Origin: Lachnoclostridium sp. An14
GTDB taxonomy: Bacteria; Bacillota; Clostridia; Lachnospirales; Lachnospiraceae
NCBI RefSeq assembly: GCF_002160755.1
Contig: NZ_NFLE01000015.1
Coordinates: forward strand, 32,185-96,184
Direction of reading: 5' to 3'
Length of the DNA: 64,000 nt
The translations under genes were made by a program, and so were the position numbers. Position 1 is the first letter of the stretch, and every line of letters begins with the position of its first letter. Shown in pieces: positions 8,087 through 16,224 of the stretch. The notes below the pieces were generated by a model. It had not been told where the DNA came from. It was given only the letters and a program-made list of their open reading frames with translations, and ran no database searches.

Positions 8087-8128
8087 TTGTGCTTTCGAAA
8101 TAGTTGGGATATAATATATTGTATACAA
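8087..8128 (+). promoter_or_regulatory. ispE-gntR promoter with a GntR/FCD-type operator
   Basis: TTGTGC (8087-8092), a 17-bp spacer and TATAAT (8110-8115) form the promoter. Four bases downstream, TTGTATACAA (8119-8128) is a perfect 10-bp palindrome, a form typical of operators for FCD-type GntR repressors. The third gene-length frame of this transcript (9057) encodes such a regulator, so autoregulation is likely. Confidence 0.6.
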
Positions 8129-8161
8129 AATAATGAACAAATACAATCGGGTGGTGTGCCT

Positions 8162-9067
8162 ATGATAAAGCATATGGGTCTGAAAGCCCACGGAAAGATC
8201 AACCTGGGCCTGGATGTGCTCCGCAGACGGGAGGACGGCTATCACGAGGTGAAGATGGTGATGCAGACCGTAGGGCTGTTTGACAGCGTGGATCTGCGGA
8301 TCAATGGCCGTGGCGGAATCCATGTTGAAACAAATTTGAGTTATCTCCCCAACAATGAAAACAATCTGGTGTGGAAGGCGGCGAACCTTCTGATGGAGGA
8401 ATTCGGCATCCGCGAAGGCGTGGAAATCCGTCTCAGAAAGTTCATCCCCGTGTCGGCGGGCATGGCCGGCGGCAGCAGCGACGCGGCGGCGGTGCTCTTT
8501 GGACTGAACCGGATGTTCGGCCTGGGGCTGGACATGGAAGAATTGAAAAAACGAGGCGTAAAGCTGGGGGCGGACGTGCCCTACTGCCTGATGCGCGGGA
8601 CGGCTCTCTCCGAGGGAATCGGGGAAATCTTAACGCCCCTGCCGCCGGTTCCCCAGTGCCGCGTCCTGCTGGCAAAGCCCAACATCAATGTTTCCACGAA
8701 ATGGGTCTATGAAAACCTCCACGCCAACGACCTGCGGCCGGAGGACCATCCGGACATCGACGGCCTGGTAGACGCCATCCGGGCAGGAGATTTGAGGGAA
8801 ATGGCGGGGAAATTCGGAAATGTGCTGGAGCTGGTGACGGAAAAGCGCTATCCCGTCATCGGGGACATCAAGCAGGCTATGCTCCGGTGCGGCGCCATAA
8901 ACGCCATGATGAGCGGCAGCGGCCCCACGGTGTTCGGTCTGTTTGAGAATGAGTCCGATGCCAAGAAAGCCTACTGGACGCTGCGCAATGGCCGCCTGTC
9001 CAGGCGGGTCAGACAGGTCTATCTCACCAATTTTTTCAACAACAGGGAGGTTTCCAATGGATTATAA
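8162..9067 (+). CDS. ispE: 4-diphosphocytidyl-2-C-methyl-D-erythritol kinase
   Basis: IspE phosphorylates CDP-methylerythritol in the non-mevalonate (MEP) isoprenoid pathway. The 301-residue protein has the GHMP kinase order: AHGKINLGLDVLRRREDGYHEV at the N-terminus, the ATP loop PVSAGMAGGSSDAAAVL at about residue 98-114, and the C-terminal MMSGSGPTVFGLF motif. Length is normal. The start at 8162 is preferred because it matches the family N-terminus; the frame is open further upstream through the promoter. The 3' end overlaps the GntR gene by 11 bp, indicating translational coupling. Confidence 0.95.
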   Translation: MIKHMGLKAHGKINLGLDVLRRREDGYHEVKMVMQTVGLFDSVDLRINGRGGIHVETNLSYLPNNENNLVWKAANLLMEEFGIREGVEIRLRKFIPVSAGMAGGSSDAAAVLFGLNRMFGLGLDMEELKKRGVKLGADVPYCLMRGTALSEGIGEILTPLPPVPQCRVLLAKPNINVSTKWVYENLHANDLRPEDHPDIDGLVDAIRAGDLREMAGKFGNVLELVTEKRYPVIGDIKQAMLRCGAINAMMSGSGPTVFGLFENESDAKKAYWTLRNGRLSRRVRQVYLTNFFNNREVSNGL

Positions 9068-9737
9068 TTTAAAGGTTACGATGAATGAATATCTGCCTCT
9101 GCGGGACGTGGTGTTCAACACCCTGCGCCAGGCGATCTTAAAGGGAGAGCTGGAGCCGGGCGAGCGGCTGATGGAGATTCAGCTGGCGGAGCGCCTGGGC
9201 GTGAGCCGCACCCCCATCCGGGAGGCGATCCGGAAACTGGAGCTGGAGGGATTGGTGTTAATGATCCCCAGAAAGGGAGCGGAGGTGGCCAAAATCTCCG
9301 CCAGAAGCCTGCGGGACGTGCTGGAGGTGCGCCGCGCCCTGGAGGAGCTGGCCATTGAGCTGGCCTGCCAGAGGATGACGGAGGAGGATTTAGGCGAGCT
9401 GCAGAAGGCCCAGGACGAGTTTAAAAAGGCCATTGCCGACGGGGATGCCATGAGGATCGCGGAGACAGACGAGCACTACCACGACGTGATCTACAGCGGC
9501 ACCCAGAACGCCAAACTGATTCAGATGCTAAACAACCTGCGGGAGCAGATGTACCGCTACCGCCTGGAGTACATCAAGGACGCGGATAAGAGGAAGATCC
9601 TGATTCTGGAGCATGAGCGTGTGTTAAAGGCCATCCGGGACCGGAAGGTGGCCGAGGCCAAGGAGGCCATGAGAGAGCACATCGACAATCAGGAAATCAC
9701 GGTGGCGAGAAACATCACGGAGAAGGAGAACGGATGA
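9057..9737 (+). CDS. GntR family transcriptional regulator, FCD subfamily
   Basis: The 226-residue protein has an N-terminal winged helix-turn-helix (residues about 14-80: LRQAILKGELEPGERL, LAERLGVSRTPIREAIRKLE) and a helical FCD ligand-binding domain (about 85-215) with the metal-site pattern D...H...H typical of FadR/LldR relatives. It probably binds an organic acid or similar effector. The ATG at 9057 follows GGGAGG at 9045-9050 and lies inside the end of ispE. It also overlaps the next small gene by 4 bp. The TTGTATACAA palindrome at the ispE promoter is the natural candidate for its own operator; its other targets are unknown. Confidence 0.92.
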   Translation: MDYNLKVTMNEYLPLRDVVFNTLRQAILKGELEPGERLMEIQLAERLGVSRTPIREAIRKLELEGLVLMIPRKGAEVAKISARSLRDVLEVRRALEELAIELACQRMTEEDLGELQKAQDEFKKAIADGDAMRIAETDEHYHDVIYSGTQNAKLIQMLNNLREQMYRYRLEYIKDADKRKILILEHERVLKAIRDRKVAEAKEAMREHIDNQEITVARNITEKENG

Positions 9738-9931
9738 CGTTTAAGGAGAGATACCTGGCGGGCGAGATCCCATTTGAGGACATCGACCTGTACATAGAGG
9801 AGTGGAACGAGAGCGACGACGAGCGACGCCTGGCAGAATTTCTGGGCCTGAACGCCGACGAGGAGGACGTCTGGGTGGATGACAGCGACGAGGCCTTAAA
9901 GGAGATGCTGGACCGCCAGAAACAGGCGTGA
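9734..9931 (+). CDS. Small acidic protein of unknown function
   Basis: This 65-residue frame starts in an ATGA overlap with the GntR stop, a sign of translational coupling. The product is strongly acidic (many Asp/Glu, for example IDLYIEEWNESDDE and ADEEDVWVDDSDE) with no Cys, no membrane segment and no signal peptide. The GAGAAGGAGAACGG upstream supplies a ribosome site. I do not recognise a family. Position after a GntR regulator in a three-gene transcript, ended by a strong terminator, supports it as a real gene. Confidence 0.72.
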   Translation: MTFKERYLAGEIPFEDIDLYIEEWNESDDERRLAEFLGLNADEEDVWVDDSDEALKEMLDRQKQA

Positions 9932-10020
9932 CCGCGGCCATAGGCGGAAAATTTTAGACGTTGTCAGATACAATGTGGAAATTGCTGCGGATATAAAAAT
10001 TGCGGAAATCATTTGCTGCG

Positions 10021-10079
10021 CGGACAGACCGGCGGCCCCGGGAGAGAATATGGGGCCGCGCCGGCCTGTCCGTTTTTTG
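10021..10079 (+). terminator. Intrinsic terminator of the ispE-gntR operon
   Basis: CGGACAG-A-CCGGCGGCCCC pairs with GGGGCCGCGCCGGCCTGTCCG, followed by TTTTTT. A second smaller hairpin (GTCCCGGGAAACC / GGTTCCCGG type) follows at about 10081-10105. Together with the TetR promoter these explain the 307-bp gap. Confidence 0.85.
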
Positions 10080-10150
10080 CGTCCCGGGAAACCGCGTTCC
10101 CGGTGCCGTTTCCCATATATTAAAAAACTGTAAAATTTCCAGCGGCCGTA

Positions 10151-10196
10151 TTGACAAGGTGACAGGGTGTCACTATAATGAGTGACAGGTTGTCAC
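10151..10196 (+). promoter_or_regulatory. Promoter of the RND efflux operon with two TetR operators
   Basis: TTGACA (10151-10156), 17 bp, TATAAT (10174-10179) is a near-consensus promoter. Two perfect inverted repeats bracket the -10: GTGACAGGGTGTCAC (10159-10173, in the spacer) and GTGACAGGTTGTCAC (10182-10196, just downstream). Their centres are 23 bp apart, about two helical turns. A repressor bound at both would exclude RNA polymerase. The next gene encodes a TetR regulator. Confidence 0.85.
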
Positions 10197-10238
10197 CTGG
10201 GGTGGCAAAATGAACCTTAACAGAAAGGACGGGAGAGA

Positions 10239-10859
10239 ATGCCAACGGAACGGTTTTACAGGCTGCCGGAGGAGAAAAAGATGTCCATTCTCCTGGCCGC
10301 GGTGGATGAATTCAGCAGAGTTCCCTTTGACCGCGTGTCCATCAACCAGATTATCAAGAAGGCAGAAATTTCCAGAGGAAGTTTCTATACATATTTTGAA
10401 GATAAAACGGATGTACTTCGTTATATCTTTCAGGATACAAAGACTCAGTACCTGGAGTTCTGCAAGCAGAGCCTTCTGAAAAACCACGGTGATTTCTGGA
10501 AGATGATGGAGGACATTTTTCGTCAGATCCTGTATCGGGAGTACACGGGCCGCCTGGCGGGGCTGTTTAAGAATGTGATGGCTTACGCAGAGGCGGAAAG
10601 CTTCATAAAAGACATTCTGAGAGGCTGCGAAGGCGGAGAGAAAATGGATGAATGGATCTATGAGCATATGGACAAAAGCAGCATGAGGCTGACCTCGCCG
10701 GAGGACTTTCATGAAATGATGGAGTGCTGTATGCTGATCCTGCTGATCGCGTTCGCGCAGAAGTACAAGGACAACATGGAGCTGGAGCTGATCAGGAGAT
10801 CATTTTTCCGGAAAATGGATATGTTAAAATACGGAGTATTGGAGCACAAGGAGAATTAG
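10239..10859 (+). CDS. TetR/AcrR family transcriptional regulator
   Basis: The 206-residue protein has a TetR-type N-terminal helix-turn-helix (residues about 28-60: RVSINQIIKKAEISRGSFYTYFEDKTDVL) and a helical ligand-binding C-terminal region. It is first in a five-gene transcript with an RND efflux system, starts just below two perfect GTGACA-N3-TGTCAC operators and is followed by the adaptor gene after 11 bp. It is therefore most likely an autorepressor that releases the operon on binding a toxic substrate of the pump. ATG at 10239; the upstream GGACGGGAGAGA serves as ribosome site. Confidence 0.92.
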   Translation: MPTERFYRLPEEKKMSILLAAVDEFSRVPFDRVSINQIIKKAEISRGSFYTYFEDKTDVLRYIFQDTKTQYLEFCKQSLLKNHGDFWKMMEDIFRQILYREYTGRLAGLFKNVMAYAEAESFIKDILRGCEGGEKMDEWIYEHMDKSSMRLTSPEDFHEMMECCMLILLIAFAQKYKDNMELELIRRSFFRKMDMLKYGVLEHKEN

Positions 10860-10870
10860 AGGAGGATATT

Positions 10871-11968
10871 ATGAAAACAAGTGCAAAAATCATCACCGGA
10901 GTGGTAATAGTGGGAGTGCTGGCTGCCATGGTGCTGCCCAGGTATCTGAAAAAAGAGGAGCTGGCAGATCCGGCCACGGTGCCGGTGGTCCGGGCGGAGC
11001 AGCCGTCCACAGGGAGTATTACCCTGTACCGGGAGCTGACGGGAACGGTGGAGCCGTCCGACATGGTATCGGTGGTTCCGAAGCTGGCGGGAGAGGTCAA
11101 AGAGGTCTACGTAAAGGCCGGGGATCACGTCCAGCAGGGCCAGGCGATTTTGACCATTGACAATAAACAGCTGGACAGCGCCAGAATCACCATGGAAACG
11201 GCTCAGGTATCCATGAACGACGCCCAGACCAATCTGGCCAGAATGCAGGCCCTTTACGCCAGCGGAGACATTTCCGCCCAGGCCTTTGAGCAGGTGCAGT
11301 CGGCGGCGTCCCAGGCCCAGCTTCAGTATGAGGCGGCAAAGTTAAATTATGACACCCAGGCAGAGTACACCACCATCACAGCGCCCATCGCCGGTGTGGT
11401 GGAGAGCTGCAGCGTGGAGGTACACGACCTCATTTCCCAGCAGGCGCCGGTGTGCGTCATTTCCGGCGGCGAGGGCATGATGGTAAAATTTGCCGTGCCG
11501 GAGAAGATCGCGGCTGTTATCTCCCTAGGAGACCCCATCCAGGTGGAAAAGGGAGGCAGCCAGTATGACGGAACCATCACCGAGGTGAGCTCCATGGTAG
11601 ACGCCGCCACCGGCCTGTTTTCCGTGAAAGGCACGCTGCCGGGAGCCCAGGGGCTGGCTACGGGAACGACGGTAAAGCTGTCCGTAGTGTCCGAGGAGGC
11701 GGTCAATGTGATGACGGTGCCGGTGGACACGGTTTATTATGAGGGCGGCGACGCTTACGTTTATACATATGAAGACGGAATCATCCACAAGGTTCCGGTG
11801 GAAGTGGGAATCTACGATTCCGAAAAGGCAGAGATCCTCTCCGGCCTGAACGGAGACGATATGGTCCTGACCACCTGGAACTCCGAGCTGCGGGACGGAG
11901 CGGCAGCGGCGCTGGAGGGCGAGACCCAGACAGACGTACAGGAAACGACAGCCGCGGAGCAGCAGTAA
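10871..11968 (+). CDS. RND efflux adaptor subunit (HlyD/MFP family)
   Basis: The 365-residue protein has an N-terminal membrane anchor (about residues 5-24), then the membrane-fusion-protein order: barrel and lipoyl halves (VVPKLAGEVKEVYVKAGDHVQQGQAIL and ITAPIAGVVESCSVEVHD), a short coiled-coil hairpin (about 100-160) and a C-terminal beta domain. The Gln/Thr-rich tail is probably disordered. In diderms such adaptors join an RND pump to TolC; here the cell appears monoderm, so it would sit on the outer face of the cytoplasmic membrane. ATG at 10871 follows GGAGGATATT; the frame is open further upstream inside tetR but unlikely used. Confidence 0.93.
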   Translation: MKTSAKIITGVVIVGVLAAMVLPRYLKKEELADPATVPVVRAEQPSTGSITLYRELTGTVEPSDMVSVVPKLAGEVKEVYVKAGDHVQQGQAILTIDNKQLDSARITMETAQVSMNDAQTNLARMQALYASGDISAQAFEQVQSAASQAQLQYEAAKLNYDTQAEYTTITAPIAGVVESCSVEVHDLISQQAPVCVISGGEGMMVKFAVPEKIAAVISLGDPIQVEKGGSQYDGTITEVSSMVDAATGLFSVKGTLPGAQGLATGTTVKLSVVSEEAVNVMTVPVDTVYYEGGDAYVYTYEDGIIHKVPVEVGIYDSEKAEILSGLNGDDMVLTTWNSELRDGAAAALEGETQTDVQETTAAEQQ

Positions 11969-11983
11969 GGAGGACAGTGACCT

Positions 11984-14900
11984 ATGGGATTGACAAAAGC
12001 AGTATTAAAACGGCCAGTCACCACCGTGCTGGTGGTCCTGTGCCTGATCGTCTTCGGTATTACCTCGGTGTTCTCCTCTAAAATGGAGCTGACGCCGGAA
12101 ATGAATATGTCCATGATGGTAGTCAGCGCGATCTACGCCGGGGCCAGCCCGGAGGACGTGGCAGAGCTGGTGACGAAGCCCATCGAGGACGAGGTGGGAA
12201 CCTTAAACGGTATCAACAGCACCACCTCCATGTCAGCGGAAAATATGTCCCTGGTGCTTTTGGAGTACGAATACGGCACCGACATGGATAAAGCCTATAA
12301 CGACTTAAAGAAAAAGATGGATAACCTGGATCTGCCGGACGACGTGGAAGTGCCTTCCATCATGGAATTTAACTTCAACGATACGGCCAGCATGATGCTT
12401 TCCATTAACAATTCAGAAGCAACGAACCTTTATAATTACGTAAACAACGAGCTGGTGCCGGAGCTGGAAAAGCTCTCCTCCGTGGCCAGCATTGATGTGA
12501 GCGGCGGTCAGGAGCAGTACATTCAGGTGGAAGTGATTCCGGAGAAACTGAATCAGTACCATCTGACCATGAACAGCCTGGTGACGGCCCTGGCCAGCTC
12601 CAGCCTGTCCTATCCGGCCGGCTCCACAGAGGTGGGCAGCCAGGATCTCTCCGTGACCACGGGAATGTCCTTTGACACGGTGGACAGCTTAAAGACCATC
12701 CCCATCACAGTGGGGAGCGGCGACATCATCTATCTGGAGGATGTGGCCAATATCGGCTACACTTTGGAGGACGCCTCCGGCATCGGCCGCTACAACGGCC
12801 AGGACACCATGACCCTTTCCATTAAGAAACAGCAGGAGAGCAGCGCCGTGGAGATGTCAGAGGATGTGACCAGAGCCATTAATAACCTGACGGCGACCAC
12901 TCCCGGCCTGGAGGCGGTCACCATTTATGACGCCAGCGAGAACATTGAGGAATCCCTTTCCTCCGTTTACCAGACCATGATCATGGCCATTATCATTTCC
13001 ATGGTGATCATCTTCCTGTTTTTCGGAGAGATCAAGGCATCCCTCATCGTAGGTACGTCCATCCCGATCTCCATCCTGGCGTCCCTGATCCTGATGAATC
13101 TTATGGGATTCAGCCTGAACGTGATCACCCTGGGCAGCCTGGTGCTGGGCGTCGGCATGATGGTGGATAACTCCATCGTAGTGCTGGAGAGCTGTTTCAG
13201 GGCCACGGACAACGTAGGCTTTAAGGAGTACCGGGAGGCGGCTTTAAACGGCGCCGGCGTGGTGATCAACTCCATCATCGGCTCCACCGCCACCACCTGC
13301 GTGGTATTCCTGCCCCTGGCCTTCTTACAGGGAATGTCCGGGCAGATGTTTAAGCCCTTGGGCTTTACCATCGTGTTCTGTATGGTGGCGTCCCTGATTT
13401 CGGCCATGACCATCGTGCCCCTGTGCTACATGATGTACCGGCCCAGAGAAAAACAGAGCGCTCCGTTATCCCGCCCGGTAAAGCTCCTTCAGGACGGCTA
13501 CCGGAACATTATGGAAAAGCTCCTTCCGAAGAAGAAAACGGTTATGTTTACTTCCCTGGCCCTGCTGGTATTTTCCCTTTTCCTGGCTACGAAACTGGGA
13601 TTTGAGCTGATGCCCTCCGTGGATCAGGGACAGATTTCCATCAGCGTGGATATGCGGCCGGGCCTGACCTTAGAAAAGGCGGACGGCCTGCTGAAACAGA
13701 TTGAGGACTACATCGTTCAGGATGAAAACCTGGATTCCTACAGCCTGTCCTACGGCGGTTCCGGCCTGGGCAGCCTGTCCGGCTCCTCAGCGTCCATTTC
13801 CGCCTACTTAAAGGATGACCGCACCATGGAGACGAAGGATGTGGCCAGAGCGTGGAAACGCCATCTGACCGGCCTTCCGGACTGCAGCGTGACGGTGGAG
13901 GAGTCTTCCACCACCAGCATGATGACAAACAGCGCCGATTCCGTGGATTTCATCCTGGAGAGTACCCAGTATGACGAGCTGAAAGAGGTTTCCGATCAGA
14001 TTGTGGAGGCGATGAACGGGCGGGAGGATGTGACCAATGTCCACTCCAGCCTGGAAAACTCCGCCCCCATCGTAAAGATCAACGTGGATCCGGTAAAGGC
14101 CACGGCCGAGGGGCTGTCCGCGGCTCAGGTGGGTTCCACCGTAAACATGATGCTTTCCGGCGTGGAGGCCACCACCCTGGAGGTAAACGGCGAGGATGTA
14201 AGCGTCATGGTGGAGTATCCGAAGGACGACTATAAGACCATCGACCAGGTAAAGGGCATCGTGCTCACAAACGCCTATGGGCAGAGCGTGCCCCTGACAG
14301 ATGTGGCGGACGTGGTATTTGAGGACAGTCCGCAGACCATCACCCGTGCCGACAAGCAGTATCAGGTGACCATCACCGCGGATTATACCGATAAGGCCGC
14401 GGCGGATAAGACAGCGGCGAAACAGACCCTGACCAGGGAGGTTGTGGATCCCAGCATGACGGCCAATATTTCCATAGCTCAGAACGCTGTGGATGAGATG
14501 ATGATTGAGGAGTTTACGGCTTTGATTCAGGCCATCGCCATCGCCATTTTCCTGGTATTCGTGGTTATGGCGGCCCAGTTCGAGTCGCCGAAGTTCTCCG
14601 TCATGGTAATGACCACCATCCCGTTCTCCCTGATCGGTTCCTTCGGGTTCCTGTATCTGGCGGACGTAAAGATCAGTATGCCGTCCCTGTTAGGTTTCCT
14701 GATGTTAGTGGGAACGGTGGTAAACAACGGTATTCTCTACGTGGATACGGTAAACCAGTACCGGAGAGAAATGGATATGAATACGGCGTTAATTGAGGCG
14801 GGAGCCACCAGACTTCGTCCCATCCTCATGACTACCCTGACCACGGTGATCGCCATGATCCCCATGGCGATGGCATACGGACAGAGCGGAGAGATGATGC

Positions 14901-15025
14901 AGGGCCTGGCCCTGGTAAACGTAGGCGGCCTTGGCGCATCCACAGTGCTGGCGCTCCTGATGCTGCCGATCTACTATTCTGTGATGAATAAAAAGAAGAA
15001 ACAAGAAGTTTGGAACGATGATTAA
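11984..15025 (+). CDS. RND family efflux pump, permease subunit
   Basis: The 1013-residue protein has the full RND layout: membrane helix 1 (about 10-30), a large extracytoplasmic loop, six-helix block, second loop and second six-helix block. Motifs include KPIEDEVGTLNGI near residue 60, LGVGMMVDNSIVVLES (proton relay helix, one Asp instead of the Asp-Asp pair of AcrB) and VGTVVNNGILYVDTVN near residue 910. It closely follows the adaptor (15 bp). It is expected to export drugs, fatty acids or bile-type compounds by proton antiport, but the substrate cannot be read. Ends in a Lys-rich cytoplasmic tail. Confidence 0.95.
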   Translation: MGLTKAVLKRPVTTVLVVLCLIVFGITSVFSSKMELTPEMNMSMMVVSAIYAGASPEDVAELVTKPIEDEVGTLNGINSTTSMSAENMSLVLLEYEYGTDMDKAYNDLKKKMDNLDLPDDVEVPSIMEFNFNDTASMMLSINNSEATNLYNYVNNELVPELEKLSSVASIDVSGGQEQYIQVEVIPEKLNQYHLTMNSLVTALASSSLSYPAGSTEVGSQDLSVTTGMSFDTVDSLKTIPITVGSGDIIYLEDVANIGYTLEDASGIGRYNGQDTMTLSIKKQQESSAVEMSEDVTRAINNLTATTPGLEAVTIYDASENIEESLSSVYQTMIMAIIISMVIIFLFFGEIKASLIVGTSIPISILASLILMNLMGFSLNVITLGSLVLGVGMMVDNSIVVLESCFRATDNVGFKEYREAALNGAGVVINSIIGSTATTCVVFLPLAFLQGMSGQMFKPLGFTIVFCMVASLISAMTIVPLCYMMYRPREKQSAPLSRPVKLLQDGYRNIMEKLLPKKKTVMFTSLALLVFSLFLATKLGFELMPSVDQGQISISVDMRPGLTLEKADGLLKQIEDYIVQDENLDSYSLSYGGSGLGSLSGSSASISAYLKDDRTMETKDVARAWKRHLTGLPDCSVTVEESSTTSMMTNSADSVDFILESTQYDELKEVSDQIVEAMNGREDVTNVHSSLENSAPIVKINVDPVKATAEGLSAAQVGSTVNMMLSGVEATTLEVNGEDVSVMVEYPKDDYKTIDQVKGIVLTNAYGQSVPLTDVADVVFEDSPQTITRADKQYQVTITADYTDKAAADKTAAKQTLTREVVDPSMTANISIAQNAVDEMMIEEFTALIQAIAIAIFLVFVVMAAQFESPKFSVMVMTTIPFSLIGSFGFLYLADVKISMPSLLGFLMLVGTVVNNGILYVDTVNQYRREMDMNTALIEAGATRLRPILMTTLTTVIAMIPMAMAYGQSGEMMQGLALVNVGGLGASTVLALLMLPIYYSVMNKKKKQEVWNDD

Positions 15026-15037
15026 GGAGGAAATGAA

Positions 15038-16210
15038 ATGAGAGGAAAACGCGACGGACGGTCCGGGCTGTGCTGCCTTGCCATGGCGGCAGCCCTGGCA
15101 GCCGGGGCGCCGGTGAATGTGCTGGCGGCCAGCCCGGAGTTTGCCAGGACGGCCGAGGAGTGGGCCACGATCCGAGACAACACTCTGGAATACGGGGAAA
15201 TCCCCGATCTGATTCACGAGTACAACTCCACCGTTCAGAATAACCTGGTGTCCTACGAGGACTACAAGGGCAAGGACGCCAACGAGATCGCTAACGACTA
15301 CCGGGACGCGGCGGAGGAGCTCTACGCCAGCATTGAGTGGCCGTCGTCCGACGATGCCGGATACGCCATGCTCTACTCCGCCGCGGAGTCGGCCCAGGCT
15401 CAGGCCAAGCAGATGGAGAAGATGGCCGACGACAACATTTCCGACGGCATGATTATCAAGTGGCAGTACGATCAGGCGGAGGCGGCCCTTGCCAGCACGG
15501 CTCAGAACCTGATGAACCAGTATTACCAGCTCCAGGAGAATTTAAAGACCGCCCAGTCCGGCAAAGAGCTGGCGGAGGCGTCCTATAATTCCACCGTGAC
15601 CCGCCAGAGCCTGGGAATGGCCACCGCCAACGAGGTCCTCACCGCTCAGGAGGCGGTAAAGACGGCGGAGGCGGGGATCATCACCATCGAGAGCAGCATC
15701 CAGTCGGTAAAGAAGAACCTTCAGGTGATGACCGGCTGGGCCTACAACGCGGAGCCGGAGATCGCCCAGATGCCGGAGGTGAACGTAACCCGCATTGACG
15801 CCATGAACCCGGAGACAGATCTGGCAAAAGCCCTGGAGACCAACTACACTCTGATGATCGACAAGCGGAAACTGGAAAACTCCAACGATTCCGCCAACCG
15901 TCAGATTCAGCAGCAGACCATTGGAAACGACGAGCAGAAGATCGCGGCCGGCCTGTCCGACCTGTACAATGACGTGCTCCAGGCCAGAGACGCCTACAGC
16001 CAGGCGAAAACCGCCCTGGAGCTGGAGGAATCCAATATGGCTGTCGCCCAGAAGAAATATGAGCTGGGGATGATCGGCCGCCTGGAATACCTTCAGGCCC
16101 AGAACAGCTATGTGGGCAAGCAGGCTGATTTCCGGATCAAGGAGCTGTCTTTGCAGGGCTCCATGGATGCCTATGACTGGGCCCTCAAGGGCAATCTGGC
16201 CCTGAGCTAG
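15038..16210 (+). CDS. TolC-like exported protein, copy 1
   Basis: The 390-residue protein has a signal peptide (residues about 1-31, ending VLAASPEF) and long alpha-helical coiled-coil segments. The TolC-family internal duplication is visible: ASYNSTVTRQSLGMATANEVLTAQ in the first half and KKYELGMIGRLEYLQAQNSY in the second. TolC proteins normally form outer-membrane channels. In this apparently monoderm organism there is no outer membrane, no lipobox and no evident sortase signal, so the protein may be secreted, wall-associated or form a duct across the wall. The gene sits 12 bp after the RND pump with AAGGAGG just before it. Confidence 0.85.
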   Translation: MRGKRDGRSGLCCLAMAAALAAGAPVNVLAASPEFARTAEEWATIRDNTLEYGEIPDLIHEYNSTVQNNLVSYEDYKGKDANEIANDYRDAAEELYASIEWPSSDDAGYAMLYSAAESAQAQAKQMEKMADDNISDGMIIKWQYDQAEAALASTAQNLMNQYYQLQENLKTAQSGKELAEASYNSTVTRQSLGMATANEVLTAQEAVKTAEAGIITIESSIQSVKKNLQVMTGWAYNAEPEIAQMPEVNVTRIDAMNPETDLAKALETNYTLMIDKRKLENSNDSANRQIQQQTIGNDEQKIAAGLSDLYNDVLQARDAYSQAKTALELEESNMAVAQKKYELGMIGRLEYLQAQNSYVGKQADFRIKELSLQGSMDAYDWALKGNLALS

Positions 16211-16224
16211 GAAGGAGGCCGCGT

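Noticed and set aside
6997..8202. Open frame of about 400 codons on the minus strand across the cyclophilin and GNAT genes
   Set aside because: Translation is Pro/Arg/Ser-rich low-complexity, typical of antisense frames in GC-rich genes.
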